The notes beneath the pieces were generated by a model that did not search any database, had not been told where the DNA came from, and saw only the letters and a program-made list of their open reading frames with translations. Below are positions 61,607 through 64,000 of a stretch of DNA of 64,000 nt, piece by piece. This DNA comes from Streptomyces tailanensis. GTDB taxonomy: Bacteria; Actinomycetota; Actinomycetes; Streptomycetales; Streptomycetaceae. Within the stretch, counting starts at the first letter, position 1. Each line of letters starts with the position of its first letter. The DNA is taken from positions 42,663 to 106,662 of the forward strand of contig NZ_VTHJ01000010.1 of NCBI RefSeq assembly GCF_008386495.1, in the 5' to 3' direction. Position numbers and translations under genes: made by a program.

Positions 61607-61871
61607 TCCCTGCCCGACCGCCACCGTCTGGTTCAAGTCCAGCTACAGCGGCGGCAGCGGCGGCGACTGCTTGGAAGTCGCCCGCTGGCGCAAGTCGACG
61701 TACAGCGGCGGCGGTGGCGACAACTGCCTCGAAGTCGCAGACGGCCACCCCACCCACCTCCCCGTCCGCGACTCCAAGAACCCCCTCGGCCCGAAGCTCG
61801 TGTTCCGGGCGGCGGCATGGTCGGCGTTCGTCGAGAACCTGAAGTACCCGAGGCAAGCGGACAGGATCTGA
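61590..61871 (+). CDS. Tandem DUF397 protein
   Basis: A 93-residue protein overlapping the regulator gene by 17 bp. It has two DUF397 signature strands in a row: FKSSYSGGSGGDCLEVA and RKSTYSGGGGDNCLEVA, then VRDSKNPLGPKLVFRAAAWS. Normal DUF397 proteins (about 60-70 residues) have one. It likely acts with the WhiJ-like regulator. Confidence 0.9.
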   Translation: MRNIPDPCPTATVWFKSSYSGGSGGDCLEVARWRKSTYSGGGGDNCLEVADGHPTHLPVRDSKNPLGPKLVFRAAAWSAFVENLKYPRQADRI

Positions 61872-61943
61872 CCTAATTGCCTCCTAGCGTGGTCTCGACC
61901 GATGGAACCGGAACAAGAACAACAATCCACGGAGGCCGAGACC

Positions 61944-62468
61944 ATGAACGCGACCACGAACGACACCGAGCGCGCCGACCTGCTTGAGGTGCTGGCCAAC
62001 CAGCGGCACTTCCTCCGCTTCACCACCCGCGACCTCACAGACGAGGAGGCCGGACGCCGGACCACCGCCAGCGAACTCTGCCTGGGCGGCCTGATCAAAC
62101 ACGTCACGTCGGTGGAACGGAGCTGGGTGGCCTTCATCCTGAACGGCCCATCCGCGATGCCCGACTTCACCGCCATGACCGAGGCCGACCAGGCCGAGTA
62201 CGCCGCCGCGTTCCGGATGCAGCCCGGCGAAACGCTGGCCGGCGTACTGGCGGAGTACGACGAGGTGGCCCGCCGGACCGACGAACTGGTCGCCGCCCTG
62301 CCCGACCTGAACGCCGCCCACCCGCTGCCCAAGGCCCCGTGGTTCGATGGGGACGCACACTGGTCGGCCCGAAGGGTGCTGATGCACATCGCAGGCGAGA
62401 CCGCCCAGCACGCCGGCCACGCCGACATCATCCGCGAGTCCCTGGACGGCGCGAAGAGCATGGGCTGA
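61944..62468 (+). CDS. DinB-family protein
   Basis: A 174-residue DinB/DUF664-like four-helix bundle (LLEVLANQRHFLRFTTRDLT, LGGLIKHVTSVERSW, HWSARRVLMHIAGETAQHAGHADIIRE). The three metal-binding His lie in IKHVTSVE and GETAQHAGHAD. ATG 61944 is preceded by GGAGG at 8 bases. It may be a mycothiol- or metal-dependent enzyme; substrate unknown. Confidence 0.87.
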   Translation: MNATTNDTERADLLEVLANQRHFLRFTTRDLTDEEAGRRTTASELCLGGLIKHVTSVERSWVAFILNGPSAMPDFTAMTEADQAEYAAAFRMQPGETLAGVLAEYDEVARRTDELVAALPDLNAAHPLPKAPWFDGDAHWSARRVLMHIAGETAQHAGHADIIRESLDGAKSMG

Positions 62469-62471
62469 CGC

Positions 62472-62506
62472 GATGCCGGGCCCACGAACATCGTGGGCCC
62501 GGCATC
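62472..62506. terminator. Strong bidirectional terminator
   Basis: GATGCCGGGCCCACGA (62472-62487) and its exact complement (62491-62506) form a perfect 16-bp stem with a 3-base loop between the convergent DinB and tannase genes. Confidence 0.9.
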
Positions 62507-62513
62507 ACTCTCC

Positions 62514-64000
62514 CTACTGCCTCACCTTGCTCCGGTAACCCGACACCTCACCGATCCACCTCACGAAGTCCCCCGGATCCTGATCCGCCCCATGCCCCGC
62601 GTCCCAGTAGTACGACGTGTTGACGTCATCCCCCAACTGCACGAGCCGGGCGTGCAGGTTGCCGGCGATCGTGTGGGACGTGTCCGTGTCGTTCGTGCCG
62701 AGGCGGATCCACCAGTGTTTGGTGCGCTTGGAGTTGACCTTGTCGACGAGGTGATACATGGAGTTCATGAGGGCGAGCTTCTCGGGGATGTCCTCGTCGA
62801 GGCGGGCGCTGTCGCCGTTCTGCTTGCGGAGGCTCCAGAGGGTGAAGTGGCGGGCCCGGGTCGTGCCCGTACCGAAGAGGTTGTTCTCGGGGCTGGCCAT
62901 GTCGAACGTGTCGAAGGACGGAACGCTCTTCCTCCGCGCCCCGACATGTGTGAGGAAGTCCGCCCAGGTGAAGCTCGCCTTCCCGCCGGACCAGGTGATG
63001 AAGGGATTGGCCGCGAGGTACGCCGAGCGGGCCGAGTCCGACAGACCGGCCAGGTACTTCGTCGCCGACGGCTCCATGAAGGTACGCAGCAGATAGTCGT
63101 CGAGGTTGCGCGCGGTGAGCCTGCCGTACCCCTTCGCCCGCAGGCCCAGCGAGGCCACATGGTCGGCGTACGCGGTCTTCAGCTCCGCCGAGAGCGCCTG
63201 GTCGGCGAGGGCCCCGCTCGCCAGCTTGTTGCCGCCCCAGCACCACTCGTACGCCATGTCGGAGTGTTCGAGGTCGGTGATCGGACACCAGGCCCCGACG
63301 GCGAAGATGCCGTCACTCGCGTCGGCCGCGCCGATCGCCTCCAGATACGGCTCGTACAGCGGGCTGTCGCCGGACGCGCCCAGCAGCGACGACAGCGCGC
63401 CACCCGCGCTGACGCCGGACGACACGATGCGGTTCACATTCCCCGGCACGCGGCCCTTGTTGGACTTCAGGTAGCGGACGGCGGCCTTGAGGTCGACGAT
63501 CGCGGCAGGCGCGACACCGTAGTACACGCCGCTCGCGTCGACGAGCGTACGACCCCGCGCCCCCGGCTCCACGACCACGTACCCGGCGGCCAGCGCGAGC
63601 GCCTGGCGGGTGGTCGCGCCGCCCATGCCGGTGGCGGTGATGCCGGTCTTGGCGGCGACGGACGACGGCATGTAACCGCCGACGGCGTTGGCGAGGAGGA
63701 TGGGCGCGCCACTCGCGTCCACCGCCGTGCCGTCGATCTTCACGGGGACGCAGACGTTCAGCGACTGGTACGCGGCGTCGACCGGGTTCGCGACGTACGA
63801 GGCGACCTTGTAGAAGCGGTAGACGACCTCGTGGGCGGTGCCGGTGGCGTCGGTGATGGTGACCGTCTGCTCGGTGTAGGCGGACGGGTCGAAGACCAGG
63901 GCGTCGGCGGCGGAAACTCTGCTCGCGGCCCGCGCGCTGGAGGCAAACCCGACCGCCGGTACCGCGGCGGCGGCCGCACTGAGTCCCTTGACCACGGTTC
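62514..64000 (-). CDS. Subtype B tannase-like secreted hydrolase (5' end outside window)
   Basis: At least 495 codons. The visible N-terminus TVVKGLSAAAAAVPAVGFAS and ARAAS looks like the end of a Tat signal (RR expected just outside the window). The nucleophile Ser lies in SSGVSAGGALSSLLG; Asp and His probably lie in LGTNDTDTSHT and the terminal YYWDAGHGADQDPGDF. Subtype B tannases hydrolyse galloyl esters of plant tannins, but many family members have other ester substrates. Confidence 0.82.
   Translation of the reverse strand, partial: TVVKGLSAAAAAVPAVGFASSARAASRVSAADALVFDPSAYTEQTVTITDATGTAHEVVYRFYKVASYVANPVDAAYQSLNVCVPVKIDGTAVDASGAPILLANAVGGYMPSSVAAKTGITATGMGGATTRQALALAAGYVVVEPGARGRTLVDASGVYYGVAPAAIVDLKAAVRYLKSNKGRVPGNVNRIVSSGVSAGGALSSLLGASGDSPLYEPYLEAIGAADASDGIFAVGAWCPITDLEHSDMAYEWCWGGNKLASGALADQALSAELKTAYADHVASLGLRAKGYGRLTARNLDDYLLRTFMEPSATKYLAGLSDSARSAYLAANPFITWSGGKASFTWADFLTHVGARRKSVPSFDTFDMASPENNLFGTGTTRARHFTLWSLRKQNGDSARLDEDIPEKLALMNSMYHLVDKVNSKRTKHWWIRLGTNDTDTSHTIAGNLHARLVQLGDDVNTSYYWDAGHGADQDPGDFVRWIGEVSGYRSKVRQ

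Noticed and set aside
1..64000. CRISPR array, rRNA operon, replication origin or biosynthetic megasynthase
   Set aside because: No regularly spaced repeats, rRNA sequence, DnaA-box cluster or PKS/NRPS modules were found on reading through the window.

Overview
The window is high-GC actinobacterial DNA, almost certainly Streptomyces. Evidence: third-position GC bias, frequent GTG/TTG starts, 4-base ATGA/GTGA gene overlaps, mycothiol- and F420-type enzymes, a HelR motor, WhiJ/DUF397-style small-gene clusters, a DasR-like operator and dispersed Streptomyces-type intergenic repeats.

Left chromosomal-looking part (1-22.4 kb): an HAAS-type membrane protein running off the left edge, an XPB/Ssl2-like helicase-associated protein and an XPB-type helicase (probable DNA repair pair), a striking fusion of a UPF0114/YqhA membrane domain to an IstB-type AAA+ domain, a RelE/ParE-like protein, a PPOX/F420 flavoprotein, a GT87 glycosyltransferase, the RNA polymerase recycling factor HelR, a secreted trypsin-like lipoprotein, an NPP1/NLP protein, an ECF sigma factor with a translationally coupled membrane partner, a SLOG-fold protein coupled to CutC, a head-to-head chimera of two gene fragments at 18.32 kb, an HD protein, a Cmx-type efflux pump and a DinB-GNAT fusion.

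Accessory island (about 22.4-55.7 kb), bracketed on both sides by 8-bp TACGGCGN tandem repeats. It opens with a Tn554-like recombinase trio (the first gene frameshifted) and a stack of insertion sequences: an IS701 copy split by an ISAzo13-like element, then an alpha/beta hydrolase and WYL regulator sharing an operator sequence, an IS5 copy and a 3'-truncated IS701 copy. Its centre is a ten-gene minus-strand operon (44.9 to 35.7 kb) coding for ferredoxin reductase, Rieske ferredoxin, extradiol dioxygenase, meta-cleavage hydrolase, ring-hydroxylating dioxygenase alpha and beta, cis-diol dehydrogenase, 2-hydroxypentadienoate hydratase, acylating acetaldehyde dehydrogenase and 4-hydroxy-2-oxovalerate aldolase. 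Together these would take a substituted benzene to pyruvate, acetyl-CoA and a side-chain acid. A divergent MFS transporter, a TetR and an IclR regulator follow; two tandem palindromes lie in the divergent promoter and a perfect inverted repeat overlaps the iclR ribosome binding site. From 48.1 to 55.0 kb the island is a gene graveyard: a 3' tRNA fragment, LacI, aldolase, xanthine dehydrogenase, amidohydrolase and VapBC remnants. Intact TetR, SDR, flavin reductase and peptide deformylase genes lie among them.

Right chromosomal-looking part (55.7-64 kb): a DUF4031 pair, a MurR/RpiR regulator with the MurQ etherase (cell-wall recycling), a WD40 fragment, an unknown gene that has absorbed a dispersed repeat in frame, an intact VapBC pair, a WhiJ-like regulator with DUF397 and small partner genes, a DinB protein, a strong bidirectional terminator and a subtype-B tannase running off the right edge.
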